Below the pieces are notes generated by a model. The model was not told the origin of the DNA and ran no database searches. It saw nothing but the letters and a program-made list of their open reading frames with translations. 64,000 bases of DNA. Source: Maricaulis parjimensis. GTDB lineage: Bacteria; Pseudomonadota; Alphaproteobacteria; Caulobacterales; Maricaulaceae. This document shows positions 44,086 through 52,366 of this stretch, in pieces. Where the stretch lies: positions 1 through 64,000 of the forward strand of contig NZ_JADOTT010000005.1 in NCBI RefSeq assembly GCF_016817355.1, written 5' to 3'. The number at the start of each line of letters is the position of its first letter. The first letter of the stretch is position 1. The translations under genes were made by a program, and so were the position numbers.

Positions 44086-44724
44086 ATGAAGCGTCAACGC
44101 GGTCGAGGGCGTAAGTCCGGCAATCCGGCAAACCGCAGCTATGAGAGCAATGGTCCGGAAGTGAAAATCCGGGGCAACGCATCCCAGATCTACGACAAAT
44201 ACCTGCAACTGGCGCGGGACGCATCGTCCGCTGGTGACCGGGTGCGTGCAGAGAATCTCTACCAGCACGCCGAACACTATTACCGCATCGTCCAGGCCAA
44301 CCAGCCCAAGCGTGATCCGAACCAGGATGACAATGATGATGTCGAGGCCAATGGTGAGGGCGAGGACGGGGAAATCACGTCCGAAGACAACAGCCAGGGC
44401 GACGGTCAGTCCAATAATCGCCGCAGCCGCGATCGCAATGACCGGGGCCGTGGCCGGAGCCGTCAGCCGCGCAATAATGACGCGGAGAAGGACGATCCGC
44501 TCGGTGTTGTGACGCCGGAAGGTGAAGCCGCCGCCGACGCCCCGTCTGCCGCTCCGGATGGCGAAGCGTCAGAAGAAGACGCCCCGCGCCGCCGCACGCG
44601 TCGCCCGCGCCGTACCAAGGCCGAGATCGAGGCTGACAAGGCGGCTGCCGCTGCCGCGCTCGACAATGCCGGTGCGGCTGCCGATGGCGACAGCAAGGAC
44701 GGTTCGGACAGCGAAGCGGCCTAG
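44086..44724 (+). CDS. DUF4167 protein (MKRQRGRGRK type)
   Basis: The 212-aa protein starts MKRQRGRGRKSGNPANRSYE, the typical DUF4167 opening. A helical conserved part follows (KIRGNASQIYDKYLQLARDA, then DRVRAENLYQHAEHYYRIV, about residues 27-70). The rest is low-complexity, charged and Ala-rich with repeated RRTRRPRRTK. The family is found in alphaproteobacteria; RNA binding is plausible from the basic and disordered regions but not shown. AGGGAT precedes the ATG and a strong terminator follows. Confidence 0.88.
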   Translation: MKRQRGRGRKSGNPANRSYESNGPEVKIRGNASQIYDKYLQLARDASSAGDRVRAENLYQHAEHYYRIVQANQPKRDPNQDDNDDVEANGEGEDGEITSEDNSQGDGQSNNRRSRDRNDRGRGRSRQPRNNDAEKDDPLGVVTPEGEAAADAPSAAPDGEASEEDAPRRRTRRPRRTKAEIEADKAAAAAALDNAGAAADGDSKDGSDSEAA

Positions 44725-44748
44725 GCCGGTTCAGCATCACCGCAAAAC

Positions 44749-44782
44749 AGGGATGGCAGGCTTGGCCCGCCATCCCTTTTTT
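44749..44782 (+). terminator. Rho-independent terminator of the DUF4167 gene
   Basis: AGGGATGGC pairs with GCCATCCCT across an 11-base loop, followed by TTTTTT at 44777-44782. It lies 24 bp after the stop codon. Confidence 0.92.
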
Positions 44783-44786
44783 GTGC

Positions 44787-46178
44787 CTAGGCGGTGGCGG
44801 GCTTCGGAATGAGGCCGAAGCGATAGCCGCGCGTGCGCGCCGTCTGGGTCAGCACGATCAGGGTCAGGCCCAGCATCAGGACTTCCGCTGTCGGCCCGGC
44901 CACCCACACCCCCCATTCACCCAGCCAGACCGGTAGGGTCAGGGTCAGCGGGATGGCGAAGAGATAGGTCCGCGACAGGCTGAGAATGGCGGCGCGCGGC
45001 GCATCCCCGATCGCCTGGAAATGCGTCGAGATCATCACGGCCGGTCCGGCCAGGACATAGGCGGCGACGATGACCGGCAGGATGCGGCCCACCTCGGCGA
45101 TCACGGCCGGGTCCTCCACAAACATTCCCGCAAGCGCCTGCGCCCCGAAATGGAAGATGGCTTCGGCACTGGCGGCATAGAACAGGCCGCAGATCACGCC
45201 GAGGCGCAGGCTCTGTGCCACACGGTCCTGACGACCGGCCCCGTAATTGTTGCCGATCATGGCCTGCAGGGCCTGCGCCATCCCCATCAGTCCGAGAAAG
45301 CTGAAGGAGAGCAGGCGCATGGCGATGCCATAGGCGGCGACCACGGTCTCATAGCTGTCTCCGGATGTGGCCTGAACCATGATGATGATCGTGCCGGACC
45401 CCAGGGACAGACCCAGGAAGGACAGGCTTTGCGGGGCGCCCAGGGCCAGGAAGGATTTCCATCCGGTCCGCCAGGCCGTCCAGGGCAGGGCGAAGGCCGG
45501 CAGGGGTGTTTCGCCCCGCATCCGGAAAATCAGGACAATGACCAGGCCGACGGCCTGGGCCACCGCACTGCCGATTGCGGACCCGGCCACGCCCCAGCCC
45601 AGTAGCGCAATCAGGACATAGTTCAGCGCAATATTGGCGACGGTGACCAGGACACCGATCCCGGCCATGAAACCGACCCAGCCTTCCACGCGCAGGGCGG
45701 TGGTCTGCAGGCCGACAGCAAAGGCGAGCGGGGAGGCGATCACGGTGATCAGCAGATAGCGATAGCCCGGTTCGGACAGGTTCTCCGATCCGTTCGCCGC
45801 CAGCGCCACCAGCGGCGCGCCGCCGATCAGGAAGAGGAAAAGCAGGATGAGGCAGGTCAGCGCGCTCAGCCCGTGCGCACCGGCAAAACTGGCGCGGGCT
45901 GCCTCCAGATCCTCAGCGCCCAACTGGCGGGCCATCACGCTGGCCATGCCATTGGCGACCAGTGAGGCAAGGGCGACGAAAATCATCACCAGGGGAAACA
46001 TCAGTGTGACACCGGCCAGCGCGTCCGGACCGACAAACCAGCCCAGGAAGATCGCGTCGACGACAGTGAAAAGCCCGTTCACGCTCATCAGGAAAACGAT
46101 CGGCAGGGCCGTCTTGAAAAACAGCGGCACAATGGGCGCATGGGTATAGTCGGCCATTCGGCCGTGACTTTGTGACAT
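44787..46178 (-). CDS. MATE-family efflux transporter
   Basis: The 463-aa protein has about 12 membrane helices with the MATE layout: FFKTALPIVFLMSVNGLF, then DAIFLGWFVGPDALAGVTLMFPL near the start, and a second half with FLGLMGMAQALQAMIGNNYGAGR. It is a Na+- or H+-driven drug or metabolite exporter; the substrate is unknown. Start 46178 has GAGG nine bases upstream; an ATG at 46193 with GGAGCGGG is an alternative. Confidence 0.9.
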   Translation of the reverse strand: MSQSHGRMADYTHAPIVPLFFKTALPIVFLMSVNGLFTVVDAIFLGWFVGPDALAGVTLMFPLVMIFVALASLVANGMASVMARQLGAEDLEAARASFAGAHGLSALTCLILLFLFLIGGAPLVALAANGSENLSEPGYRYLLITVIASPLAFAVGLQTTALRVEGWVGFMAGIGVLVTVANIALNYVLIALLGWGVAGSAIGSAVAQAVGLVIVLIFRMRGETPLPAFALPWTAWRTGWKSFLALGAPQSLSFLGLSLGSGTIIIMVQATSGDSYETVVAAYGIAMRLLSFSFLGLMGMAQALQAMIGNNYGAGRQDRVAQSLRLGVICGLFYAASAEAIFHFGAQALAGMFVEDPAVIAEVGRILPVIVAAYVLAGPAVMISTHFQAIGDAPRAAILSLSRTYLFAIPLTLTLPVWLGEWGVWVAGPTAEVLMLGLTLIVLTQTARTRGYRFGLIPKPATA

Positions 46179-46366
46179 GTCAGCCGTCCTCATCCCGCTC
46201 CGCTTTGGCGGCGCGGATTGTCTCTGCACACATGGGCCAGTTTCGGGGCTCGCATTACCGGGGCCCGGGCAGAGTGTCTGTGATGTGAGAAAACAGGTTT
46301 CACCGGACAAAGTCTGCGAACGGCGGGCACCCTTGAGCCCATGCATCGGGGTTAAGCCCCGATCCC

Positions 46367-47125
46367 TCAGCCGTCAAGCAAAACCGGAGCTCCGGAGCTC
46401 AGCGTCCCGTCCGTCAGCACGCTCAGATAAATCCCGCAATCCATGTGGCCATAATGGTCGAACAGGGCTTTGGGCAGGTCGATATCGCGGATGCCGGTCT
46501 GCAGATTGACGCTGGTCGCCGCACAGCGCCGGATCCGGCTTTCGGCGCGCAGCCGGATATCCCCGATCGCGATCTCCTGGCCGATCCAGTCGAATTCCGA
46601 CCAGGCCGGCAGACCGTCGATCAGGAGATTGCCGCGAAAGCGGACCGGATCGATGGCGTGACCGGTCTTCTGTGCGAGGTCGCGGACCGAGGCGAGATTG
46701 ATCAGGGAAATGTGCGGCTGGGAGATGTCGGTCATGGCCTGACCCGGCGCATGGACGATGCGGAGCCGGCCGCGCACCTGGTCGCCCAGAAGCGCCTCGA
46801 TCCGCTCGAACAGGGGGGCATGCGTGCTGGCGTCATCCAGCGTGACGGAAATCGCGTGTCCTTCCGGGAAGTTGCAGCGAAATTCACAAGAATGCGCGAT
46901 GAATTCACACGCGATGCGCGCCAGTTCCGCCTGTCCGGCCAGCATCAGGAAATGCTTTTTCTTCACATGGCCCGGCTCTTGCGGGTTGAAGGGGCCGGGC
47001 CCGTTTTCAATGGCCCAGGACCGGTCATGGGGCAGGGTTTCACCCGCGGTCAGCTCGACCGTTTCGAGGATATCCGGGCCAAAGCCTTTGACGGGAAAGC
47101 GGTGGATGGCAGCGAGTTGTGGCAT
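46367..47125 (-). CDS. MOSC-domain protein
   Basis: The 252-aa protein has an N-terminal MOSC_N beta region (IHRFPVKGFGPDILETVEL) and a C-terminal MOSC domain with the conserved Cys in RIRRCAATSVNLQTGIRDIDL (near residue 208) plus FRGNLLIDG. MOSC proteins transfer sulfur or bind molybdenum cofactor, e.g. YiiM or mitochondrial mARC. No partner gene is near. Whether it is a cofactor enzyme is not shown. Confidence 0.88.
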   Translation of the reverse strand: MPQLAAIHRFPVKGFGPDILETVELTAGETLPHDRSWAIENGPGPFNPQEPGHVKKKHFLMLAGQAELARIACEFIAHSCEFRCNFPEGHAISVTLDDASTHAPLFERIEALLGDQVRGRLRIVHAPGQAMTDISQPHISLINLASVRDLAQKTGHAIDPVRFRGNLLIDGLPAWSEFDWIGQEIAIGDIRLRAESRIRRCAATSVNLQTGIRDIDLPKALFDHYGHMDCGIYLSVLTDGTLSSGAPVLLDG

Positions 47126-47173
47126 GATGGACAGGCTTTATCGGGACTCGGTCAGAATGTCGCGGCTGGTGCT

Positions 47174-47202
47174 CTTGTGTGACATGGGTGCAACACCTAC
47201 AT
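47174..47202 (+). promoter_or_regulatory. Sigma-32-type promoter of clpB
   Basis: CTTG at 47174, 18 bases, then CCTACAT, which matches the alphaproteobacterial RpoH pattern CTTG-N17/18-CYTATNT at all but one of the fixed positions. It lies 79 bp upstream of the clpB start. This agrees with the groESL promoter at 2159-2187. Confidence 0.65.
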
Positions 47203-47280
47203 GCCAGTCAGACACCGTGCTGGCCGTGCTTGATGAAGGCGGTTTTCGGCACGTTATCTCGCCACTATCGGGAGATCGAC

Positions 47281-49893
47281 ATGGATTTTGAAACCTATAC
47301 GGACCGGGCCCGGTCCATTGTCCAGGCCGCTCAAGGCCTGGCCCTGAAATCGAACCATCAGCAATTCGCGCCCGAGCATGTGCTAAAGGCGCTGCTGGAT
47401 GATGAAGCCGGCCTGGCGGCCAATCTGATCGAGACGGCCGGTGGCCGTGTGCGTCAGGTTCAGGACGCCGTGGACCAGGCCCTGGCTGCCCTGCCCAAGG
47501 TGGAAGGCGGCGAAGGCAAGCTCTACCTTGCCCCGGACACGGCCAAGATTTTCGGCGCGGCTGAGGAAGCCTCCAAGAAGGCCGGTGACCAGTATGTCAC
47601 CGCCGAACGCCTGCTGCAGGCGATCAGCCTGACCGCCGGCAACAAGGCCGCCGATGCGCTGAAAGCCTCCGGCGTAACGCCGCAAGCCCTGAACAGTGCG
47701 ATCAATGATCTGCGCCAGGGCCGCACGGCGGACAGCCAGTCGGCTGAAGACAGCTATGAAGCCCTCAAGAAATATGCCCGCGACCTGACCGAGGTGGCGC
47801 GCGAAGGCAAGCTCGACCCGGTGATCGGCCGTGACGAGGAGATCCGCCGCGCGATCCAGGTCCTGTCCCGCCGCACCAAGAACAACCCGGTTCTCATCGG
47901 TGAGCCGGGCGTCGGCAAGACCGCCATCGCGGAAGGTCTGGCCCTGCGCATCGTCAATGGCGATGTGCCGGAAAGCCTGAAGGAAAAACGTCTCCTGGCG
48001 CTGGATATGGGCGCGCTGATCGCCGGTGCGAAATATCGCGGCGAGTTCGAGGAACGCCTGAAATCCGTGCTCAATGAGGTGCAGTCGGCCAACGGCCAGA
48101 TCATCCTCTTCATCGACGAGATGCACACCCTGGTCGGTGCCGGCAAGACGGATGGCGCGATGGACGCGTCCAACCTATTGAAGCCGGCCCTGGCGCGCGG
48201 TGAGTTGCACTGTGTCGGTGCCACGACGCTGGATGAGTATCGCAAGCATGTGGAGAAGGACGCGGCCCTGGCCCGTCGCTTCCAGCCGGTCATGGTGGAA
48301 GAGCCGACGGTGGAAGACACGGTCTCCATCCTGCGCGGTCTGAAGGAGAAGTATGAAGTGCACCATGGTGTGCGCATTGCCGACAGCGCGATTGTCGCTG
48401 CGGCCAATCTCTCCAACCGCTACATCACCGACCGTTTCCTGCCGGACAAGGCCATCGATCTGATGGACGAGGCCGCCTCGCGCCTGCGCATGCAGGTCGA
48501 CAGCAAGCCGGAAGAGCTCGACGAGATCGATCGCCGCGCCATCCAGCTGAAGATCGAGGCGGAAGCGCTCAAGAAGGAAAATGACGACGCCTCCAAGGAG
48601 CGCCTGAAAACGCTCGAGAAGGAGATCGCCGAGCTGGAAGGCCGGTCAGCCGAGCTGACCGCGGCCTGGCGTGCCGAGAAGGACAAGCTGGCCTCTGCCA
48701 CCACGCTCAAGGAAGAGCTGGAGCGGGCCCGCAATGAGCTGGCCGATGCGGAACGCCGCGGTGATCTGGGACGGGCGTCCGAGATCAAGTATGGCCGCCT
48801 GCCGGAGCTGGAGCGCAAGCTGACCGAAGCGGAAACCGAGGCCGATGGTGCGGATGGCCAGATGGTGCAGGAAGTCGTCGATGACGAGCAGATCGCCCAT
48901 GTCGTCTCGCGCTGGACCGGTGTGCCGGTCGACAAGATGCTGGAAGGCGAGCGCGACAAGCTGCTGCGCATGGAAGACAGTCTGCACAAGCGGGTGGTCG
49001 GCCAGGATGCTGCCCTGCAGGCCGTGTCGGACGCGGTGCGCCGTGCCCGGGCCGGTCTGAAGGATCCGGCGCGTCCGATCGGCTCCTTCCTCTTCCTGGG
49101 CCCGACGGGTGTCGGCAAGACCGAGCTCACCAAGGCGCTGGCGGAATTCCTGTTCGACGACGAGTCGGCGGTCACCCGCATGGACATGTCGGAATACATG
49201 GAGAAGCACTCCGTCGCCCGCCTGATCGGCGCGCCTCCGGGCTATGTCGGTTATGACGAGGGCGGGGCCCTGACCGAGAGCGTCCGCCGCCGGCCCTACC
49301 AGGTCGTGCTGTTCGACGAGATCGAGAAAGCCCACCCGGATGTCTTCAACGTCCTGCTGCAGGTCCTCGATGATGGCCGGCTGACGGACGGGCAGGGCCG
49401 TACGGTCGACTTCCGCAATACGATCATCATCATGACCTCCAATCTGGGGGCCGAGCATCTGCAGCTGGTTGATAATGCCGAGGATGCCCGCGACGCGGTG
49501 ATGGGTGCGGTCCAGCGTCACTTCCGGCCGGAATTCCTGAACCGGATCGACGAGGTCATCCTGTTCCGCAAACTGGCGGAAGAGCATATGGGTGCGATCG
49601 TGGACATCCAGATCAAGCGCCTGGCCAAACTGCTGGAAGATCGTCGCATGACGATCCAGCTGGACCCGGCGGCCCGCGACTGGCTGGCGGCCAAGGGTTA
49701 TGACCCGGCCTATGGGGCGCGTCCGCTGAAGCGCGTCATCCAGAAAGAGCTGCAGGACCCGCTGGCCCGCATGCTTCTGGAAGGCGAGATCAAGGATGGT
49801 GACACGATCACGGTCGGATCCGAGGACGGTGTCCTGGTCGTCAATGGCAAGGCCATCGGCGCCAAGAAACCCAAACTCGAAATCGTCGAGTAA
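47281..49893 (+). CDS. clpB: ClpB disaggregase (AAA+ chaperone)
   Basis: ClpB pulls polypeptides from aggregates together with DnaK. The 870-aa protein has the N domain ([18 protein letters not shown]), AAA1 Walker [16 protein letters not shown] (near residue 205), a coiled-coil M domain (about 410-530), and AAA2 Walker [18 protein letters not shown] (near 608). GGAG lies just before the ATG. A heat-shock promoter and a downstream terminator indicate a single-gene unit. Confidence 0.98.
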   Translation: MDFETYTDRARSIVQAAQGLALKSNHQQFAPEHVLKALLDDEAGLAANLIETAGGRVRQVQDAVDQALAALPKVEGGEGKLYLAPDTAKIFGAAEEASKKAGDQYVTAERLLQAISLTAGNKAADALKASGVTPQALNSAINDLRQGRTADSQSAEDSYEALKKYARDLTEVAREGKLDPVIGRDEEIRRAIQVLSRRTKNNPVLIGEPGVGKTAIAEGLALRIVNGDVPESLKEKRLLALDMGALIAGAKYRGEFEERLKSVLNEVQSANGQIILFIDEMHTLVGAGKTDGAMDASNLLKPALARGELHCVGATTLDEYRKHVEKDAALARRFQPVMVEEPTVEDTVSILRGLKEKYEVHHGVRIADSAIVAAANLSNRYITDRFLPDKAIDLMDEAASRLRMQVDSKPEELDEIDRRAIQLKIEAEALKKENDDASKERLKTLEKEIAELEGRSAELTAAWRAEKDKLASATTLKEELERARNELADAERRGDLGRASEIKYGRLPELERKLTEAETEADGADGQMVQEVVDDEQIAHVVSRWTGVPVDKMLEGERDKLLRMEDSLHKRVVGQDAALQAVSDAVRRARAGLKDPARPIGSFLFLGPTGVGKTELTKALAEFLFDDESAVTRMDMSEYMEKHSVARLIGAPPGYVGYDEGGALTESVRRRPYQVVLFDEIEKAHPDVFNVLLQVLDDGRLTDGQGRTVDFRNTIIIMTSNLGAEHLQLVDNAEDARDAVMGAVQRHFRPEFLNRIDEVILFRKLAEEHMGAIVDIQIKRLAKLLEDRRMTIQLDPAARDWLAAKGYDPAYGARPLKRVIQKELQDPLARMLLEGEIKDGDTITVGSEDGVLVVNGKAIGAKKPKLEIVE

Positions 49894-49898
49894 CAGAG

Positions 49899-49933
49899 AC
49901 GGGGCGGGCCATCAGGTCCGCCCCGTTTCGTTT
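49899..49933 (+). terminator. Terminator of clpB
   Basis: ACGGGGCGG pairs with CCGCCCCGT over a 10-base loop and is followed by TTCGTTT. It lies five bases after the clpB stop and may also serve the convergent gene ending at 49936. Confidence 0.88.
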
Positions 49934-49935
49934 GT

Positions 49936-50370
49936 CTAGAGCCGCAATTCCAGATGCGGCCGTCCATCGGAGGTTTTCGACGCGGAGCGGCCATCGCGGT
50001 TGACGGTGCCGTTGATCCGTTTCCGGAAGGCCGAAAAACTCTCGAAGGTGACGACATCCACCGCCTCGTCGAGATCGAGGGTGAGGCGGTAGTGCGCGCC
50101 GTCATTGAGCTGGGTCAGCGCTTTCACCTCGGCCGAGAAATCCTGGCCCAGATAGGCACCGGATACTTTCGCGCCCACATGGAGCGGCGTGGCCGGACGA
50201 TTGCCGGCCGCCGCGTGAAGCGTGTTCCAGTCCCGGCAGCCATACTGGCCGGCGATCAGTTCCAGCGCTTCGGAATGGGAGATGAAATTGCCCTCGGCTT
50301 CGAGGGATTTGCGCAAGCGTTTGGCCTGGGCCTTCAGGGCCGCAAGCGGGGGCAGGGGGGTATTCGACAT
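49936..50370 (-). CDS. Glyoxalase-superfamily-associated helical domain protein
   Basis: The 144-aa protein has an N-terminal helical segment, ALKAQAKRLRKSLEAEG then HSEALELIAGQYGCRDWNTL (residues 10-50), which is found at the end of some glyoxalase-superfamily proteins and as a stand-alone. The C-terminal half has beta strands but no clear motif. Function unknown. Convergent with clpB. Start 50370 has a weak GAAG upstream. Confidence 0.7.
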   Translation of the reverse strand: MSNTPLPPLAALKAQAKRLRKSLEAEGNFISHSEALELIAGQYGCRDWNTLHAAAGNRPATPLHVGAKVSGAYLGQDFSAEVKALTQLNDGAHYRLTLDLDEAVDVVTFESFSAFRKRINGTVNRDGRSASKTSDGRPHLELRL

Positions 50371-50590
50371 GGTCTTCAGCCTCATGCAATCAGCATGCGG
50401 TCTTCTCGATGGGGCCCGCCTTGCCATCTCGCCGCACGATAATCGCTGTGGCAAAGATCAGTCTTCAGGAGATTTCACCATGGCTTGCGCCTGCGGGCGG
50501 CCGGTATCTCCCAAACCGTTTGCGCCGTGTAGCGCGGCGTGAGGGGCGGGTCAATCGCGGGATTGAGGGATTGGGATGTTTCAATTCCCA

Positions 50591-50685
50591 CCGTCATCCC
50601 CCGGCTTGTCCGGGGGACCTCGCCCAACAAGCAGACAGGTTAGCGCAGGTCCCCCGGATGCCCTTCGGGCACCGTGGGATGACGG
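50591..50685. repeat. Palindromic repeat with CCGTCATCCC ends
   Basis: CCGTCATCCC at 50591 mirrors GGGATGACGG ending at 50685. Inside lie CCCCCGG...CCGGGGG and CGGATGCCC...GGGCACCG hairpins. The GTCATCCC ends are shared with the palindrome at 38679-38769, so this is a dispersed family. It fills most of the 316-bp gap before arsC; the 50371-50590 part shows nothing else. Confidence 0.85.
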
Positions 50686-50686
50686 A

Positions 50687-51154
50687 TCAAATGGTTTGAA
50701 ACGCCCTTTTCAAAGCCGCCTGATCATCCCCATCCAGCCCCGCCAACAGCGTCCGGATGCGCTTCGACAGGGCTTGATAGGTTGCCTCGAACGCGACCCG
50801 GCATTCGGCGTCATCCTCGATATAGGCCGGGTCCTGCAGCCCCCAATGGGCTTTGACCGGGGCGCCCGGCCAGACAGGGCAGACCTCGGCGGCGGCGCTG
50901 TCGCAGACGGTGATGACGGCATCAATGCGCGGGGCATTTTCGACGGTGAATTCATCCCAGGACTTTGAACGCAGGCGGTCGATGGGATGGCCGTGGGCCT
51001 TGAGGGTTTCCAGCGCAACAGGGTGGGGCTGGCCCTTGGGTTGGGAGCCGGCGGAGAAGCCTTGCAGGCGGCCTTCGCCGAGCGCGGTGACCAGGACTTC
51101 GCCCAGGATGGAACGGGCGGAATTGCCGGTACACAGGATGAGAATGTTCAACAT
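50687..51154 (-). CDS. arsC: Arsenate reductase (thioredoxin-linked, LMW-PTP fold)
   Basis: The 155-aa enzyme reduces arsenate to arsenite. The low-molecular-weight phosphatase P-loop is CTGNSARS with Cys8. Cys84 and Cys92 would complete the redox relay that hands electrons from thioredoxin (S. aureus ArsC uses Cys10, 82, 89). No arsB or arsR gene is near, so it may act in general detoxification or phosphate-related metabolism. Its first codons and upstream DNA are echoed in a direct repeat at 52276-52350. Confidence 0.9.
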   Translation of the reverse strand: MLNILILCTGNSARSILGEVLVTALGEGRLQGFSAGSQPKGQPHPVALETLKAHGHPIDRLRSKSWDEFTVENAPRIDAVITVCDSAAAEVCPVWPGAPVKAHWGLQDPAYIEDDAECRVAFEATYQALSKRIRTLLAGLDGDDQAALKRAFQTI

Positions 51155-51209
51155 GAAAACGTCCGGGTCAGAGGAAGTTTGCCTCTAACCCGGACACGCC
51201 GTCATTTCA
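51134..51209. repeat. Left direct repeat around the aspartic protease gene
   Basis: About 75 bp, spanning the first codons of arsC and a hairpin (GTCCGGGT with ACCCGGAC), recur at 52276-52350 in the same orientation with many matches. The hairpin followed by GTTTTC on the minus strand (51161-51195) probably terminates the protease gene. Confidence 0.8.
51161..51195 (-). terminator. Terminator-like hairpin after the aspartic protease gene
   Basis: GTCCGGGT pairs with ACCCGGAC and further inner pairs; on the minus strand it is followed by GTTTTC. It lies 42 bp after the stop of the protease gene at 51237. Confidence 0.65.
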
Positions 51210-51236
51210 ATATTCAATGAAGTGTTTTGGAGGCCA

Positions 51237-52130
51237 TCAGCCCCGGCGTTGCGGTTGCATCGGCTGGGCATCGCCCCAAAGCGCATAACGCTCATGGGCC
51301 CAGTCGATCTCCAGCTGCAGACCGCGCAGCGCGCCGCTGCCGATATTGGCCATTGCCCGCTCGAAGAAGAGGACATTGCTCACCGGAATATCGGCATCGC
51401 CGGCCTGGAAGCTTTCGCTGATCGGAGCGCCGTAGATATCCATCGTGCCGTCGACCATCCGCGCCTGGCCGACCACCTGGAGCGGGGCGTCCAGCGGCAA
51501 TTGGTCCGCGACATCGCGCGGCAGCATCAGCCCGCCGGGATTGCCCGTGTCGATATGGGCGGGAATGCGCGCATCACCGATCGTGAGCATGACGTCGAGC
51601 AGGGGCGCATCATCGCCGAAAGCCTGCCAGGCGACATCATCCGGCTTGTTGAAGCTTCCACCGATTTCAATGCGCTGGTTTTCGAAATCGAAGGCGACCC
51701 GGTCGAAAGCGCGAAACTGGACCGGTCCCAAGACGCCATATCCACCCATTTCCACGGGCAGGCCCATATCAACGATGCGCGCCTCGATATCGCCGACCTG
51801 AGCCGTCCCCAGGGACACGGTATCCAGATTGACGAGGTCGACCGGGAAGGCCTGACCGCCGGGGCTGGAGATCTCACCTTGGCCGGAGATTTCCAGTCCG
51901 AGCGTTTCAACCAGTTGCGGGTGGACGGTGAAAACGCCGGCGCCCGTGTCGAAGATGAAGGGATAGGGGCCTTCCTCATTGATCATCAGCTCGATCATCG
52001 GCCGGCCGGTCGACAGGTCCATGTCGATCTGTTCAGCGGCAGGCTCCAGGGCCTGGGCTGCAGTGGTCAAGGCGATGCCGGCGGCAATTCCGGTGGCAAT
52101 GGCGCTTGCGAAGGGGCTGAAACGGATCAT
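51237..52130 (-). CDS. Secreted two-DTG aspartic protease (retropepsin-like)
   Basis: The 297-aa protein has a signal peptide (about 27 residues, ending TTAAQA) and two Asp-Thr-Gly motifs, FDTGAG (residues 60-65) and IDTGNPG (193-199), about 130 residues apart. In clan AA, each lobe contributes one Asp of the catalytic pair, so this could be a monomeric bilobal protease. Bacterial two-lobed members are uncommon. No known target; a cell-envelope role is guessed from secretion. It is flanked by about 75-bp direct repeats. Confidence 0.78.
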   Translation of the reverse strand: MIRFSPFASAIATGIAAGIALTTAAQALEPAAEQIDMDLSTGRPMIELMINEEGPYPFIFDTGAGVFTVHPQLVETLGLEISGQGEISSPGGQAFPVDLVNLDTVSLGTAQVGDIEARIVDMGLPVEMGGYGVLGPVQFRAFDRVAFDFENQRIEIGGSFNKPDDVAWQAFGDDAPLLDVMLTIGDARIPAHIDTGNPGGLMLPRDVADQLPLDAPLQVVGQARMVDGTMDIYGAPISESFQAGDADIPVSNVLFFERAMANIGSGALRGLQLEIDWAHERYALWGDAQPMQPQRRG

Positions 52131-52275
52131 GAAAACCTCAATGCTGACTGTTCGCGGTGCAATAAGCAGGCGTCAGCTGACGGGTATATGATCGTCGCGT
52201 GAAAACTCCGTCATCTCGCCAACATCCTGAGAGAACAACAAGAACCCGCAACTCACAACGGGCAGGTCACCAGCG

Positions 52276-52350
52276 CAGATGAGAGAATGTTGGGCATGAA
52301 AACGTCCGGGTGAGGGGATTTCCCTCTGACCCGGACGCGCCTTCATTCCA
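52276..52350. repeat. Right direct repeat around the aspartic protease gene
   Basis: This matches 51134-51209: an arsC-start-like piece (GAGAATGTTGGGCATG against the native start), ATGAAAACGTCCGGGT, and a hairpin. The hairpin at 52304-52336, followed on the minus strand by GTTTTC, could terminate the M23 gene ending at 52367. Confidence 0.78.
52304..52336 (-). terminator. Terminator-like hairpin after the M23 peptidase gene
   Basis: GTCCGGGT pairs with ACCCGGAC, and on the minus strand GTTTTC follows. It lies 31 bp after the M23 gene stop and is nearly the same as the hairpin at 51161-51195. Confidence 0.6.
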
Positions 52351-52366
52351 GCAAGTGTGGCAGCCT

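Noticed and set aside
47228..47256. A second sigma-32 promoter candidate before clpB (CTTG at 47228 with GTTATCT)
   Set aside because: Spacing is 20 bases and the CYTATNT match is weaker than at 47174-47202.
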